The position numbers and the translations under genes are program-made. Of a stretch of DNA of 64,000 bases, positions 48,901 to 58,295 are shown one piece after another. Below the pieces are notes generated by a model. That model searched no databases and was not told where the DNA came from. It was given only the letters and a program-made list of their open reading frames with translations. The DNA is taken from positions 7,812,001 through 7,876,000 of the forward strand of contig OW203991.1 of the NCBI GenBank assembly GCA_934047225.1. Reading direction: 5' to 3'. This stretch comes from Ypsolopha sequella. Lineage: Eukaryota; Arthropoda; Insecta; Lepidoptera; Ypsolophidae. Within the stretch, counting starts at the first letter, position 1. Each line of letters starts with the position of its first letter.

Positions 48901-51900
48901 AAGGTGAATCTTTGACTAAGTATAACTTATAATTATTATATACAAGGCGAATTTGTGAACATCGTCCAAATTCATACTTAAGCCTTGGTAAGTGATCAGC
49001 ATCATGAACTAATAACGATTTTTGTAAAATTCATAAAATTAAATTTCGACTCCCCATAGTGATTCAGTCAGGACTGGGAGTGAATTACTATGGGATGTCG
49101 AAATTTCTGTATACAGATTTCACAGAAATTGTTATCGATTCATGATGCTGATCACTTACCAAGGCTCCAGTATGAATTTGGACGATGATCAAAAAGTCAC
49201 CTTGTATAGAATTCTATACGTAGTATTATATTATCTGTTATAATAGTGATGTGTCTACTTACTATAAATTGTACTGACCAATCACGTTGAAGAACTTTAG
49301 TACAAATACATTAGATATTATGCTTGACACAAACCAACCAAGTTTATTTATTTATGTAAAGGTTCACCAACAGGTTAACACCAAAAGGAATTACACAAAA
49401 TTACATTAAAACTAAGTTTGGGGTGCAACCCAATTGTAGGTAAACAGAGCGTCCATTGTTAATAAGAACAGTTAATAAAAAATTTATGTTTACGCTCACA
49501 AAATTAAAACAAAAAAAAAAATTAAGAGACAGTCCTGTAAAACTACCAGAGCAAATAAATTAAACGTAAAACAAAAAAAAATTAAGATAAAAAAATTAAT
49601 TAAAAAGTTACATTATACATTATAATATATATAATCGGGTCTACCGCGATCAATTTTTACTTTTTTTACGAAAAGGGGACAGACTTTTTTAAGAAAAGGG
49701 GAAACGTCGGGTGTCTACTTTTTGTAAAAAAGGTAAAAACTGATCGCGGTAGACCCGATTATATGTATTATAATGTGTACGACACGCGAGAGATTAAAGT
49801 TATATAGTTACATTATAAGTTATAATACTTAATTATAATTATAAGTAAGTAAGTTATCAAGAAAATATATTTTTGCAAAAAAACAAGCCAATGTATAACA
49901 CTATTTTACAAAACCTGTGTAATTTAAGTTTCATACTTGTTGATTTTTATATAAATACATAAATATTCGTAAAAATAGTTGTTTATATACGTTATAATCC
50001 GCCGATTTCAATAAACCGCCATTCGACGGGATTTTGTGGTGGCAGATTAGCGGGACAGTACTGTATGTCACTGATCAAATCACACTTAGACGAAAGAGGT
50101 GTGTCCGTATCGTAGCAGATGAAGATCTGTGATCTCTGTTTACTGAAATTAATCTTATTCTTAAACCCAGTTCAATATTAACCACATGTTTCGATGTCAT
50201 CGACGTTATCAATATTACATTTAACTTGTTAAAACACCAGAGCACTTTGTACACCCACTTAGACAGTTATTAGTAAGTATGTAATTATTTTAACGACACA
50301 TCAAAAGTGTGTACTCAAAATAATCTTATTCCATTATCACTTCTAATATGTAACATCTGGGACGAATTACAGCTCCAAATAAATAATAAATACAAGTTTC
50401 AAAGCATACTGCTTAAAAAATAACACGGTGATCACAATCTCGATGCTAGCTAGCCAAAAATTTGAATTAATCTTCAATTAATACAAACGTAACATATCAT
50501 ATTATATATGTATCTGATTAAATCTCACATACGCTGCACACTGTTCAGCGACATATTGGCCAAAAAGACAATTAGTAAAGACTGCTGCGGTACTACGAAG
50601 TGCCAATTAAAAATAATCGGGCCTAGAGGTGCTACAGTGTGCGAGCGAGACAGTATACCATAAGGGCTTTAGAGATGATCTTCAGCGATCGGTATTGACA
50701 TCGGTAGGTACTTTAGGACTTTTGGAGGATGGAATATCGGAGGAATAGCAGTGTGGATGGATTGCTTTTTTTACGTACGTGACAGTAGATAATGTTTGTT
50801 TGTTGACAATTTCGTATCAATTGATGTAAAATCCATAAATTGACCGAAATATATTTATTTAAAAGCAAATATATGAATGAAAATAACAGTTTCAATACTA
50901 GAAAAAAATATAATGAAAACAGTTAACTAATCTAAAACTAAGTGTAAATGACCTTTCAATAGGTTACGATACGATACCTTTTACATTCCGCGCCTGTATT
51001 CTCGTTTTCACGTCGGCAACGCATCGCCTGCAGAAATCTAAAAAGCGAATTAGCTGTCCTGAATGCAAACGTAAGTAATTAGCCTCGCGAGACTCTCGAT
51101 GCGGGCTGAGCAACCAGCACTTGGCGCGGGGACTTCCGAAATGATGTGTTACCGAGACTCACGTCACAAATACACCTTGGGGGATCATAAAAAAACTATA
51201 TATACAAAATAATACTTGACGGACTGCTGATCTATCAACTCCTAGGCTGGATCTAGAAACATCAAATTTGGACTGTGTGTTTCTTGTATGACGTAGAGAT
51301 CTGCTAGGAAGGTATTTTAGGAAATTCCCACGGGAGACACAGGATCTACGCATGCAACGCTGCGGGGCGTGTACTACTTAACTAGTATAAAATAATCGCA
51401 AGAGATATGTAACCCAGTTTTAGAATATCTATAAAGATTTATGAAAGTTTAAGGGTTCAAAAATCCGATTATAAATATAAATATTCAAAAATAAATTGGT
51501 ACAGATCTTTGTATGTAGTAAAATCAGATAGGAATCACCCAGCTCTCGTCACCGATGTGAAGAAGATAGCGATGTGAACGAAACAGGCTAATCAAATCCT
51601 TTCCCACCTACTCAGCGGACTCTAGTGGCTGTCATAACGACATTTCAAAATGGCGTCATTTTCAATTAAGTGCTCGCGCTTATTGTGACGTTCTTGCGTC
51701 TACAGAAGTGCTCATCGAAAAATAAATAAAAATATTTTCGCTGCATAAGCATTAGCATGCAATTAGCAATATATGAAATTTTTATTAATAAAATCGCAAA
51801 AATTAATGTGCAGTCTACATACTGTAAAACGGCCTCAAAGATAAATATCTTGTTTTTTTTTAACGTTATCTTTCTCTTTTTACAGGGAATTCTACTACAT

Positions 51901-52441
51901 CCAGATGGAGAAGTATGCTAGACAGGCCATCAGTGAGGGTCTGAAGACTGCAGAGGACATTCACGTAGCTGGCGATTCAGAGCTATACAGGGTGCTCAAC
52001 TTACATTACAATAGAAACAACCACATTGAGGTGAGCATCTTCTAATTTTCCACTTTTCAACTTAGTTTAGTTCAAAACACAACAATGTGAAATCATTAAA
52101 ACCACTTTTGCCTATGGGAAACGAAATATTATTTTTGTATTAATAAAATCATTTCAAAAAATTTTAATTACATTAATAATTTCCGAGTTCATTTTTATTT
52201 TGTTTCAAATTAAAATAAGTAAAAGAAGCTAAACTTTAATATTCCTTATCCGGTTTTTCAGGTACCCACGAATTTCCGGTACGTGGTTGAGCAGACTCTG
52301 CGCGAGTTCTTCCGCGCCATCCAGGGCGGGAAAGACACTGAGCAGAGCTGGAAGAAGTCCATCTACAAGGTGATCTCGCGGCTGGATGACCCGGTGCCCG
52401 AGTACTTTAAGTCACCCAACTTCCTCGAGCAACTAGAGTGA
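28453..52441 (+). CDS. pros: Prospero homeo-prospero transcription factor, whole coding span (four exons)
   Basis: Join 28453-30927, 31668-31822, 51886-52030, 52262-52441 gives 984 codons plus TGA. Prospero is a nuclear DNA-binding protein that switches neural and endocrine progenitors from self-renewal to differentiation (family knowledge). Evidence for identity is the complete homeo-prospero domain at residues 826-984, with the recognition-helix string [20 protein letters not shown] and the C-terminal [20 protein letters not shown]. The N-terminal MMSSEEE start, the [20 protein letters not shown] block and the LYGAIF and FGLFGPGY motifs are also prospero-specific. All splice junctions keep frame: phase 0, phase 2, phase 0. 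Residues K871, N875 and E878 have the spacing of the base-contacting residues in Drosophila Prospero. Upstream exons that are wholly untranslated cannot be seen. Confidence 0.96.
30928..31008 (+). CDS. pros: Possible long-isoform extension, 5' part (27 codons)
   Basis: If a nested U2-type intron is used, the frame continues past 30927 to AAA|GTAAAT at 31008/31009, adding [20 protein letters not shown] then VSVQYDK. The GTAAAT donor is moderate and is the best of four phase-0 GT sites here; the others are followed by TGGC, GTCA or TCAA. Without any splicing the frame ends at TAG 31021-31023, giving 856 residues with no DNA-binding domain. Confidence 0.4.
31641..31667 (+). CDS. pros: Possible long-isoform extension, 3' part (9 codons)
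   Basis: CCAG at 31637-31640 is the only AG between the in-frame TGA (31614-31616) and 31668, so it is the only acceptor that could give an in-frame longer form. It adds HNDSLIPLH before the domain. With the 27-codon part it would make a 1,020-residue protein. The polypyrimidine tract is poor, so use would be weak or regulated. Confidence 0.4.
31668..31822 (+). CDS. pros: prospero coding exon 2, N-terminal homeodomain
   Basis: Encodes residues 826-876 and two bases of codon 877: [20 protein letters not shown], then [20 protein letters not shown] and [11 protein letters not shown]. This covers homeodomain helices 1 to 3 with the recognition helix Lys (871) and Asn (875). The exon ends AG|GTAAGT, a strong U2 donor. 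The preceding intron is the AT-AC one. Confidence 0.95.
31823..33785 (+). other. Intron start: AT-rich sequence without recognised repeats except a microsatellite
   Basis: An ATTC microsatellite lies at about 32,441-32,460 after AAATAAATCAACAT, a likely retroelement end in direct orientation. At 33,508-33,526 TTGCTACACGCTACGAGGCG then TAGCAA forms a short hairpin. Short open frames here lack any support. Confidence 0.45.
33786..34105 (+). mobile_element. TTAA MITE, family R, copy 3
   Basis: From TTAAGGAGGTTTCTCGTG to ATCACCTTAA. It includes GAACCTTTTTCTAGATTTTG and AACAGCTAAATTATTGGTTA as in other copies, but the interior is shortened. Confidence 0.55.
34342..34872 (+). repeat. TTAA-ended repeat, family S, copy 1
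   Basis: The right end is GTATGCCATTCTCTTAA. The body shares long blocks (GTGATCACTAGTATTACGCG, TTATTGTGCTGGACGGGTAA) with 42946-43221 and, reversed, 44102-44541. The left limit is uncertain. The 111-codon frame at 34358-34693 is internal to it and is not called a gene. Confidence 0.6.
34885..35336. repeat. Small dispersed repeats
   Basis: About 34,890-34,990 is an imperfect palindrome (TGAAATTGGTGAAATTTTCT; AGAAAATTTCGGCAATTTCA) with GAATTACAGGAATTATGAAC, as near 5,420. About 35,005-35,080 (GACAGCGCCATCTGGAGGAA, AGCTAAGAACTAA, GAGAAAAACGCTCATTA) is repeated at 58,625-58,700. Confidence 0.5.
35337..35761 (+). mobile_element. TTAA MITE, family R, copy 4
   Basis: TTAAGGCGCCACGG on the left and CATATCGCCTTAA on the right are inverted ends. 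The interior is essentially complete and serves as the reference for seeing what is inserted in the copies at 3364-3975 and 59030-59678. Confidence 0.75.
36200..38800. promoter_or_regulatory. Repeat-poor intron segment, candidate enhancer region
   Basis: I recognise no transposable element across about 2.6 kb, although neighbouring intron sequence is dominated by them. It has higher GC than its surroundings and many TAATTA homeodomain cores (36250, 36791, 36827, 37378, 37440, 37848, 38019, 38088, 38602). A 14-bp palindrome CGTGGCATGCCACG lies near 38,391. TAATTA is also frequent by chance in AT-rich DNA, so the function is inferred. Confidence 0.3.
38801..39437. other. Unassigned intron sequence
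   Basis: AT-rich, no recognised repeat or gene. Confidence 0.45.
39438..39705. repeat. MITE with about 80-bp near-perfect inverted arms
   Basis: The left end TACAACGTGTAACAGAAAGG and right end CCTTTCTATTACACGTTGTA are complementary. Pairing continues inward through TTCAGTCAATGGTATAGAAC and AACTTTTACTATG. The centre is short and not coding. Confidence 0.85.
40090..40395 (-). pseudogene. C-terminal fragment of a non-LTR endonuclease/reverse-transcriptase ORF
   Basis: The minus strand reads [20 protein letters not shown] then [20 protein letters not shown] and, after breaks, [20 protein letters not shown]. The RWFxHxERM...GRxRxGRPRxRW...DRxxW pattern is the C-terminal region of insect non-LTR retrotransposon polyproteins (family knowledge). 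Frameshift and stop mutations show decay. The RT domain is not present. Confidence 0.7.
40510..40690 (-). repeat. Reversed retroelement 3' tail
   Basis: AATAATAATAAAATTCTTTA then TTGCACTAAAAATTTGTACA and CTTCCAGTTAACTTTTGG match the tail family at 18987-19107, with the simple repeat at the element's 3' end. Confidence 0.5.
40691..42732. other. Unassigned intron sequence
   Basis: No gene or repeat is recognised. Overlapping frames on both strands at 41908-42247 have GTGCGC-rich composition and no domain. Confidence 0.4.
42733..42915 (+). repeat. tRNA-derived SINE
   Basis: The head GGTAGCTCAGGCGGTAGAGA (box A) and CCAGGTTCAATCCCCGGTCG (box B) have tRNA-like spacing. The acceptor stem does not pair, so it is not a tRNA gene. 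The tail contains GAAGGAAAACATCGTCAGGA then AACCTGCATG, a block I recognise from widespread lepidopteran SINEs. The copy ends within 15 bases of the next repeat. Confidence 0.8.
42946..43221 (+). repeat. TTAA-ended repeat, family S, copy 2 (left-truncated)
   Basis: Begins inside the element at AACTTGATTTCTTTTTCAT and ends GTAGGCCATCCTCTTAA. Close match to the second half of 34342-34872. Confidence 0.65.
43508..43933 (+). mobile_element. TTAA MITE, family Q, copy 3 (best preserved)
   Basis: TTAAGGGGCTCCACAATGCT at the left and AGCATAGTGCAGCCCCTTAA at the right are inverted ends of more than 20 bp with TTAA at both borders. 426 bp, no coding. This copy defines the family termini. Confidence 0.8.
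44102..44541 (-). repeat. TTAA-ended repeat, family S, copy 3
   Basis: The end TTAAGAAGATGGCATACCCT is the inverted form of the 34872 end. Blocks appear in reverse order relative to copy 1 and stop near TTTTTCAATACAAGGAGAGT. Confidence 0.65.
44542..45374. other. Intron sequence with one weak palindromic element
   Basis: About 45,199-45,325 has imperfect inverted ends (TATGATACACGGGCATAAAA; TTTTCGCCCTTGTAGCATAA), probably a decayed MITE. The rest is unassigned. Confidence 0.4.
45375..45490 (+). pseudogene. Reverse-transcriptase fragment of a non-LTR retrotransposon
   Basis: The frame reads [20 protein letters not shown] then [16 protein letters not shown]. QxGFRKGRSTxxAI is a core RT motif of insect LINE elements (Jockey/CR1-like). 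Only about 40 codons remain; the sequence then turns into AT-rich DNA, so it is an isolated relic. Confidence 0.7.
45491..45955. other. Unassigned intron sequence
   Basis: The minus-strand frame of 88 codons at 45549-45815 has no recognised domain and is probably chance. Confidence 0.4.
45956..46372 (+). mobile_element. TTAA MITE, family R, copy 5
   Basis: From TTAAGGCGAAAAAAATACGA to CGCATAGCCCTTAA. Very similar to 26876-27278. Its final TTAA is also the first TTAA of the following element. Confidence 0.7.
46369..46505. mobile_element. Short TTAA MITE with TTAACCCGTC ends
   Basis: The left end TTAACCCGTCCTTTGTCC and right end GGACACGTGACGGGTTAA are inverted with few mismatches. The 137-bp element shares TTAA 46369-46372 with the preceding MITE. 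Confidence 0.7.
46506..48940. other. Intron sequence with tRNA-like and other repeat fragments
   Basis: The minus strand at 47,405-47,455 reads GATAGCTCAGTGGTTAAGAC, a SINE box A-like head. 47,762-47,870 has two blocks of CCGCTTCGCTC, as in common arthropod repeats. From about 48,395 ACCGAGTCTCCACTATGAAT resembles an end of the ACAAGGTG MITE family. Overlapping frames at 48438-48735 on both strands fall in that element and are not genes. Confidence 0.4.
48941..49206. repeat. MITE with TACAAGG(C/T)G ends
   Basis: TACAAGGCGAATTTGTGAAC at the left; AAAGTCACCTTGTA at the right. Inner GGTAAGTGATCAGCATCATG and CATGATGCTGATCACTTACC pair perfectly over 20 bases. Confidence 0.75.
49207..49630. other. 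Unassigned A-rich intron sequence
   Basis: A-runs and AT-rich DNA. ACCAACCAAGTTTATTTATT around 49,340 may mark a reversed retroelement end. Confidence 0.35.
49631..49762. repeat. MITE with 22-bp perfect inverted ends
   Basis: Positions 49631-49652 and 49741-49762 are perfect complements (core AATCGGGTCTACCGCGATCA). Inner TTTTTACTTTTTTTACG and GTAAAAAAGGTAAAAA also pair roughly, as does GGGGACAGAC with GGTGTCTAC. ATAT-rich flanks extend the symmetry. Confidence 0.85.
49763..51164. other. Unassigned intron sequence
   Basis: No recognised gene or repeat; AT-rich. Confidence 0.4.
51165..51370 (-). repeat. Lepidopteran retroposon-like repeat, reversed copy
   Basis: Reversed copy of the repeat at 24300-25170 without insertions. 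CTGCTGATCTATCAACTCCT, CTAGGAAGGTATTTTAGGAA and CAACGCTGCGGGGCGT correspond to its landmarks. Confidence 0.6.
51371..51885. other. Last part of the large intron
   Basis: No repeat recognised. Ends with the T-rich acceptor tract TCTTTCTCTTTTTACAG. Confidence 0.5.
51886..52030 (+). CDS. pros: prospero coding exon 3
   Basis: 145 nt: one base completing codon 877, then 48 codons, [40 protein letters not shown] and YNRNNHIE (residues 878-925). It links the third homeodomain helix to the Prospero domain, which packs against it as one folded unit (family knowledge). Glu878 is the equivalent of the third DNA-contacting residue. Donor GAG|GTGAGC. Confidence 0.96.
52031..52261 (+). other. 231-bp phase-0 prospero intron
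   Basis: GTGAGC donor and TTATCCGGTTTTTCAG acceptor. Short, AT-rich, without repeats. Confidence 0.95.
52262..52441 (+). CDS. pros: prospero coding exon 4, C-terminal Prospero domain and stop
   Basis: 59 codons and TGA (52439-52441): [40 protein letters not shown] and [19 protein letters not shown] (residues 926-984). This is the conserved C-terminal helical half of the homeo-prospero domain, complete to the last residues expected in insects. In family members it masks an export signal in the homeodomain and orients it on DNA. Confidence 0.97.
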   Translation, partial: VPTNFRYVVEQTLREFFRAIQGGKDTEQSWKKSIYKVISRLDDPVPEYFKSPNFLEQLE

Positions 52442-55400
52442 GCGACTCGACCCCACGCACTCTTTCGACATAAAAATCACATTGGACGATTGTTTCGCAC
52501 ACCAAAATTTTACGACACTCGCATTTAGGCCTTCAGATTCAAAATTATTGATAAAAAATTATTATAAAAAAAGTTTTCAAGTTGTACGTTGGACGTCGAG
52601 TGGAGGTAACTCCGCGCTCTACTAGGAAATTCATTAGGTTATAATGAGTAAGAGAAATTTTAAGTCACCTAGAATTTTATTTCTGCACATAATATATTTC
52701 GCTATATATAATTATTATTATATTATTAAGTATTATCTTAAATGTTTTTTATAGTTGTGTATATCTTAAAATCATTTATTGATTTATTCTCTAAGTAAAA
52801 AAACGATTAATATATTAATTGCTTAAGTTTGGAATGTTTTGTTGTTTTTATTTTTTGTTTTAACCTTATGTTTCCTTCTTCTTTTGGAGCGTACTTCGGT
52901 TCTTTTTCCCCTGTAGCGTTTCATTTAGGCCACTCCTTGAGGCCGAAAGTTGTCAACCTTTACCTCGTCATAATTATTTTAGGAATAATTAACGTTAACC
53001 ATAGTGATTAGTACAATAGACCAGGGTTGATTTTCGATCCACATAAACAAAGATTTATAGCATTATTTTTATACAGATAGCCGGTTTTCTGTTCATGCAG
53101 GAAGTTATACAATAAATAATACTATGACAGTCACAAAATTCGAATATCGTTATAACATCTTAAGTTGAAGTTAATGTAAACATCCTTGGTTCATTTTTAA
53201 ATACATTTCGGCATAGTTCGGATCGCATTTTCAGTTCGTCTGGATAACTACGAGCCTCTCGTACTGGACGTAGGGTTAAGTTTATTTATTAGATAAAATA
53301 CTGTTTTCCAGAGCTATGCGTGGTGCTTCATTCTGAACGGGGGCGAAGTGTTACAACAGCAAATTTACTCTAAAGAACAACGCTGACATACATAATCTGA
53401 TTACGATATATATCCATGAGTTCTCAAATTTTCGTTTACAGTCAATTTCTCTATGTACCGACCGATCATACAGTTTACATTCCCATTTGACACTCTCCCC
53501 GTTCAGTGGGCGTACCAGGGTCGTCTTACAAATCTCACAGTTTTCATAGTATCTCGCAATTAATCCAACAGATGTATAGTTGAAGGCAACCGAATCATAG
53601 ACCGACTACAATTCACACCAAAACAGATAATACACAATTTTAGGCAGATCATACAATAAAAATGCACTGGGCCAAATCGTCCGAAAAAAGTGCCTTCAAA
53701 AATATGTTGATTTTATACGAAAAAAATACATACAAAGGGCCCTCAATAGAACCGAAAGCCCAACCAAAACGTCCCTGAAGTGCGCCGGCGTCTTTCATAG
53801 CCCACGCATAGCAACAGTTCGCCATAATCTGAACAATCAATCAATATACATACACACACTATTATACGATAGAAGATTAATTAGTTTGATTCGTAGATAT
53901 ATGTAGCGCGGGCAAGTTCACCCTTGATTTCGAATGAGATATGAATTGACACAGAAACCATAACCTTTGAAGATAAGTCCGAAATTTCAAAATTTTTGTA
54001 CGGTTGTGTAGTGACATTCGAAAACAAGGTGGAATGGTTTCGCATATCTCGATGTATTTGTTATACCACGTAGTATGCCGACCGTCCACCCTAACGTGGG
54101 TCACATTTTCAGTTCACATCCTCAGTTACAGGAACAAATAATAAAATTTCAGTTGGCTTCTTTCAATAGATACACAATAAGATAGATAGATAGTTGTACA
54201 GAGATGTTGTATAGACACATGTACATAAAATACGATAGGCTTAAACAGAAGAGAATAAAGTCGAACTATCTTAGCAAAACATATTTTTAAGTAAGCTCAA
54301 TAGAACAATGGAATATTGCGAATTGCTTTGCGGAATTTTAAAAATATTATACCATCTTCAGTTTTGAGTACAGAAACCCTCACAGGGCGGACGGCCGGAT
54401 CTAGCTAAGCAGGAATAAGCATTTTCATTTTATATTACACGTTTGTTATCGTTTTATTTGTAACCATTTGAACTATTACGATAATATATAAGAGTACCTC
54501 AGTTTAGGATGGACCAGGCGTCGACTGGTGTGCTTAGAGTAGAAGAGCGTTTACAGGTTAGGTGAAAACGAGCGAGATGAGATACAGAATCATTCAGAAC
54601 ATGCCTTTCGAGACATCGACGCAATCCCTTCACATGAAGTCTCCCCCCTTTTTTGGCGAATCTGGTTTTGAGTTTCAAAATTATTTTCCGGCCTAGAAGG
54701 ACTGCAGGTCAAGATACATTGGTATTTCTCAGTATTCCTTGGCACTAGTGGTCTTGAATGGCCATGATAATCAGCACTATTATCCTCAGCAATAGCCCGG
54801 GTTAAGTTTCTACGATTCGCATCAGTTCGTAGGTACGCAGTCGCCGCAAGGCTTATTCGAGATAGAGCATCGTTCCATGTTACGTTACGATACGTGTTAT
54901 GTTAAATATTGTTGGTTTGGTTTGTACCATTGGTCACTACAGATTAGAGCTAAAACGTTACGGGACACGCTTAACTGTCTTCTTAGAATTTGGAATTGAA
55001 AATCCAAAAAAAGGAACGTCGATGGAATTGATTATATATACACCAAATTCATTAGAAACCGAGGAATTACATACTAATAAGTCTAGAAATACTATCCAAC
55101 TGTACCTAAAACATTAGCTTGACAATTTGAGAGACAAGTAACGTTTTAGCTCAAAACTGTCAATCATCATCACGTCGTATTTAATTCCTTATAGTAAGTA
55201 ATGAGTCCGTTAATCCGATTTCTCCATAGATTCCTCCGTATTCTTAGACGTTAATGCAGGCTACGTAACACATATTACAATAGACAAGTATTGATTTCCC
55301 ATCGAAGGTAAACGACCGACATGCCGTTATTTGCAGATACTTGGAGCCGTTATTAATAATTTGACTAAAATTAGTTTTGACAAGGTAATTCTAAGACAAA

Positions 55401-57770
55401 TAAGCAAGTGTGTAATGATTTTCTTTGGCAGATCTAAAATCAGAATTAAAGTTTTGTCCGGATTTTTTACTTGATTGATTCACTGTGCAAACACCGCCAT
55501 AAGACCACAATGGATAGGCAATTTTGCCGATTGTACATTTTGTTCCGCGTTTGAATTATTTGAATGTTAAATTATAAGTTATCGGTTGACAATTTTTCTA
55601 AATTAGTGTAAAGACTCAAGTCTGAAACATCGAAATGTTTAGTCCACAGTGATCGTGGGAACATTCCACAGAAAAAGTACAAAATTCGGTGTTGACTTTA
55701 AAGCTCATGTTTGTATCTATATGTAGAATAATTAAAATGGCCCTTTCGGCGACGTCATGTCTTATCTATTTGTTTAAAAATCTTGTATCTAGATATAGTG
55801 TATCATTGTTTTAACAGTTATCTATATTTAATTTTACATTTTCATATTTTCGAATCCGTCTATGAAATGTTTGGATTTATCAGGTAAAATCAAATAAATA
55901 TGTAGGTATTTATTTTCAAAATTGATTATATAAAAAGGAAACTTGATAGAATGTTTTGGTTCCACTTTTGGGTATTATGGTTCCTAAATTGTCAAAATTG
56001 TAATAGACTCTATTGTATGTAGCATTTCATTTTTGGAATTTAGATACATTTAGAGTACCAGATAGCTGTATCAATCAACTTTTCTATACATGATTAAGGA
56101 AATGCTGAAATATTAGTTAGTGTTCGGAAAAATTACGTAAGTTTATCAGTAAATAAACCTAATGAAAAAGATATCTGTCAAAATTGAGCACGGCTAACTA
56201 CTAAGAAGTCTTGAAACACAAACTGCCGATAATGTAAGTTCAATAATGTAAAGAAGATCGCAAACTTGTCACAAAATTATAAATTAATCAATGAAAAAAA
56301 AATCATAAATCAAAAAGAGCGTTCGTAATATAATAATGTGAAATAATTTTACGATTTTTCTTTTCAATATCCTTGTGGTCTTCATTGTGACAGCAATACG
56401 AATGGTATATTCAGTTTCACATTGTGCATGTATGTGTGTATCGGTTTAGTTCGTTAGTTTTCAAAAGGAGAGCCACGCCTTGTAGTGGCGACGTTTCGTA
56501 AAATGTATTTTGTAAACTACAGCGAGCGGACGCGGATGCCGGTGATAAAAATTAGTAAAACAAAATTAAAACGAAACTATTTTAGTAAAGTCAGACGGGA
56601 TGGTTTGTCCGCCGGTACTTTTGGCGAGCTAATTACGCGTCACAGCACACTGTGCGCGACTGACAGACCATGCTGCTGACAGTTGAAAATTTGACTAGTG
56701 TTAATAAGCATTTAGGCATTATTTCGGCATCCTCGCATTTGGACTAAGTGATAAGGGCGCCGCGTCCGCTGCGTCTGATATATTTAGTACAAATTTCATG
56801 ATGTTAAGGTTACGAGGCTCAAAGCTTTTCTTTCGAAGCCGCCGCTCCGCCGCCCACGCTCCACTCCGATGATTAATTCGTCGTGTATAAAATTTTATTC
56901 AAAAAGAGTATTTTTGTATCGAATATTTCTAAAGTTGGTGTAAAGATCAAAATTTCATAAATTATAGCGATGACAAAAAAGGAAGATGGCTAGGCGGAAA
57001 TTAGAATGTCATGCGTTTTTGTATTTAATTTTAAGAATAGCTTGGGATCTTAAAAACTAAGGAGCATTAACCATTTGTAAATAAAAAGTTGACCGGCTAA
57101 GAGTGGGGGCGGCAAAGCAGCGGGCAGTTATAGATAAAAAATATATAAATAAAGATGTTTATATGGTTCTGGATGTAAAAAATATAAAGTTAAAAGGATT
57201 TTAAGGTGAAAAAAAAATTAAAACGATTCCTCGGTATTTGTCTCGGAATGGCTAAGGGGTCACTATTGTAAAATGTGGGCCTCAGACAAATCATACATAC
57301 CTAATGTAACGAAAACTAACCTAACCTAACTACGCATTAATTATTATGATTCTTAATACTACAACAATACTTATACATTAATATAATATCACATTGTCAT
57401 AATGCTTATAATTTACAAGCGTGTGTCTTTGTCCATGAATGTATTAGAAACTAACACTGTTCGGTGTATTAGAGTTAAAAGTGAAATTTATTATGGAAAA
57501 GTTAAAACAATTGTATCTAAATTTAACATACGACCGGATTTAACATCGGGATCGTTGCAACTTGCGTTCGAATTTTGGTCTAAATTGGCGGTTCAAAAAT
57601 CTGTTAACAAAATTTCTAAATTATCGATTGAATTGAATTGAAACGGTGAAACATTAAGTTGTATCTCAGTAAGCAACGTCTGTATGGAGACTTGTTCATA
57701 CTTGTGAGGGATGTTTCTTCGTGAATATAACGAGTAATAAAGCTAAGCTTTTATTTGAATATGGCCTTTT
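52442..57770 (+). other. Probable long prospero 3' UTR and downstream flank
   Basis: About 5.3 kb directly after the stop contain no repeat I recognise. AATAAA hexamers lie at 53111, 54140, 54254 and 57736. Pumilio-type TGTANATA motifs occur at 54220-54227 and 57076-57083. Small open frames (54899-55117, 56485-56679, 57402-57641) have no domains. Where the transcript ends cannot be decided from sequence. Long neuronal 3' UTR isoforms of prospero are known in Drosophila. Confidence 0.4.
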
Positions 57771-57832
57771 ATTTATTTACCCACCCTACTTATTTAGAAT
57801 AAGTCTGAAGACTAGAAGTGAATGCTTGCGAT

Positions 57833-57878
57833 TGTCGGCTCTAAGTGAAACATCTTCATGTTTCACTTAGAGCCGACA
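57833..57878. repeat. Perfect hairpin, 21-bp arms and 4-nt loop
   Basis: TGTCGGCTCTAAGTGAAACA plus T (57833-57853), loop CTTC, and an exact complement (57858-57878), followed at once by CTAG. The arm's opening TTGTCGGC recurs near 10,990 in a related context. It could be a transposon end or an RNA structure element. Confidence 0.85.
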
Positions 57879-58159
57879 CTAGTGTTAGTTTCACAAATTT
57901 CACCAATGCCCAACCAGTTTCGCCTTATCGGTATTATCAGGATCAAGAGATAGATGGTTTATTTACATACGAGTATATCGCCATACACTGCGTAGACTTC
58001 CATCCATACGCAATGTTTGTGTGATATACATATAATCAAAATCATCAATCATCAAAAAATATTTGGGCTTTTAAATTTGTGTCTGATTGATTTCTAGTTT
58101 GTAATGCATTCTAATATTAATTAGAGTATTCAAAGCGATGGATTTCGCAATAAAAACAT

Positions 58160-58295
58160 ATCATCCATCCATCAGCCTAGTTCGTCCACTGCTGGACATA
58201 TAAGCCTTTCCAGGACTCTGCCACTCCCGGCGATCATCCTGGAAGAATTGCCTATAGTCACACACGCTGGGCAGTCGGGTTGGTGAGCGCGGTAA
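58160..58295 (-). repeat. TTCCAGGATGACCGCCGGGA repeat, reversed copy
   Basis: Reverse complement of the block at 63500-63630 and of the centre of 22833-23033. Landmarks include CATCAGCCTAGTTCGTCCAC and GCCTTTCCAGGACT. The open frame across it (58161-58361, minus) contains FFQDDRREWQSPGKAY, which resembles a retroelement C-terminus only loosely. Confidence 0.6.

Larger units (their letters stand above)
31823..51885 (+). other. 20-kb prospero intron (phase 2)
   Basis: Donor GTAAGT at 31823 and acceptor TTTCTCTTTTTACAG ending 51885 complete an arginine codon (AG|G). It splits the homeodomain between its recognition-helix core and the EFYYIQ continuation. It holds many transposable elements, annotated separately, and a repeat-poor part near 36.2-38.8 kb. 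Confidence 0.93.

Noticed and set aside
57402..57641. 79-codon frame downstream of prospero
   Set aside because: No domain and located in the AT-rich putative 3' UTR or flank; no reading-frame evidence beyond openness.
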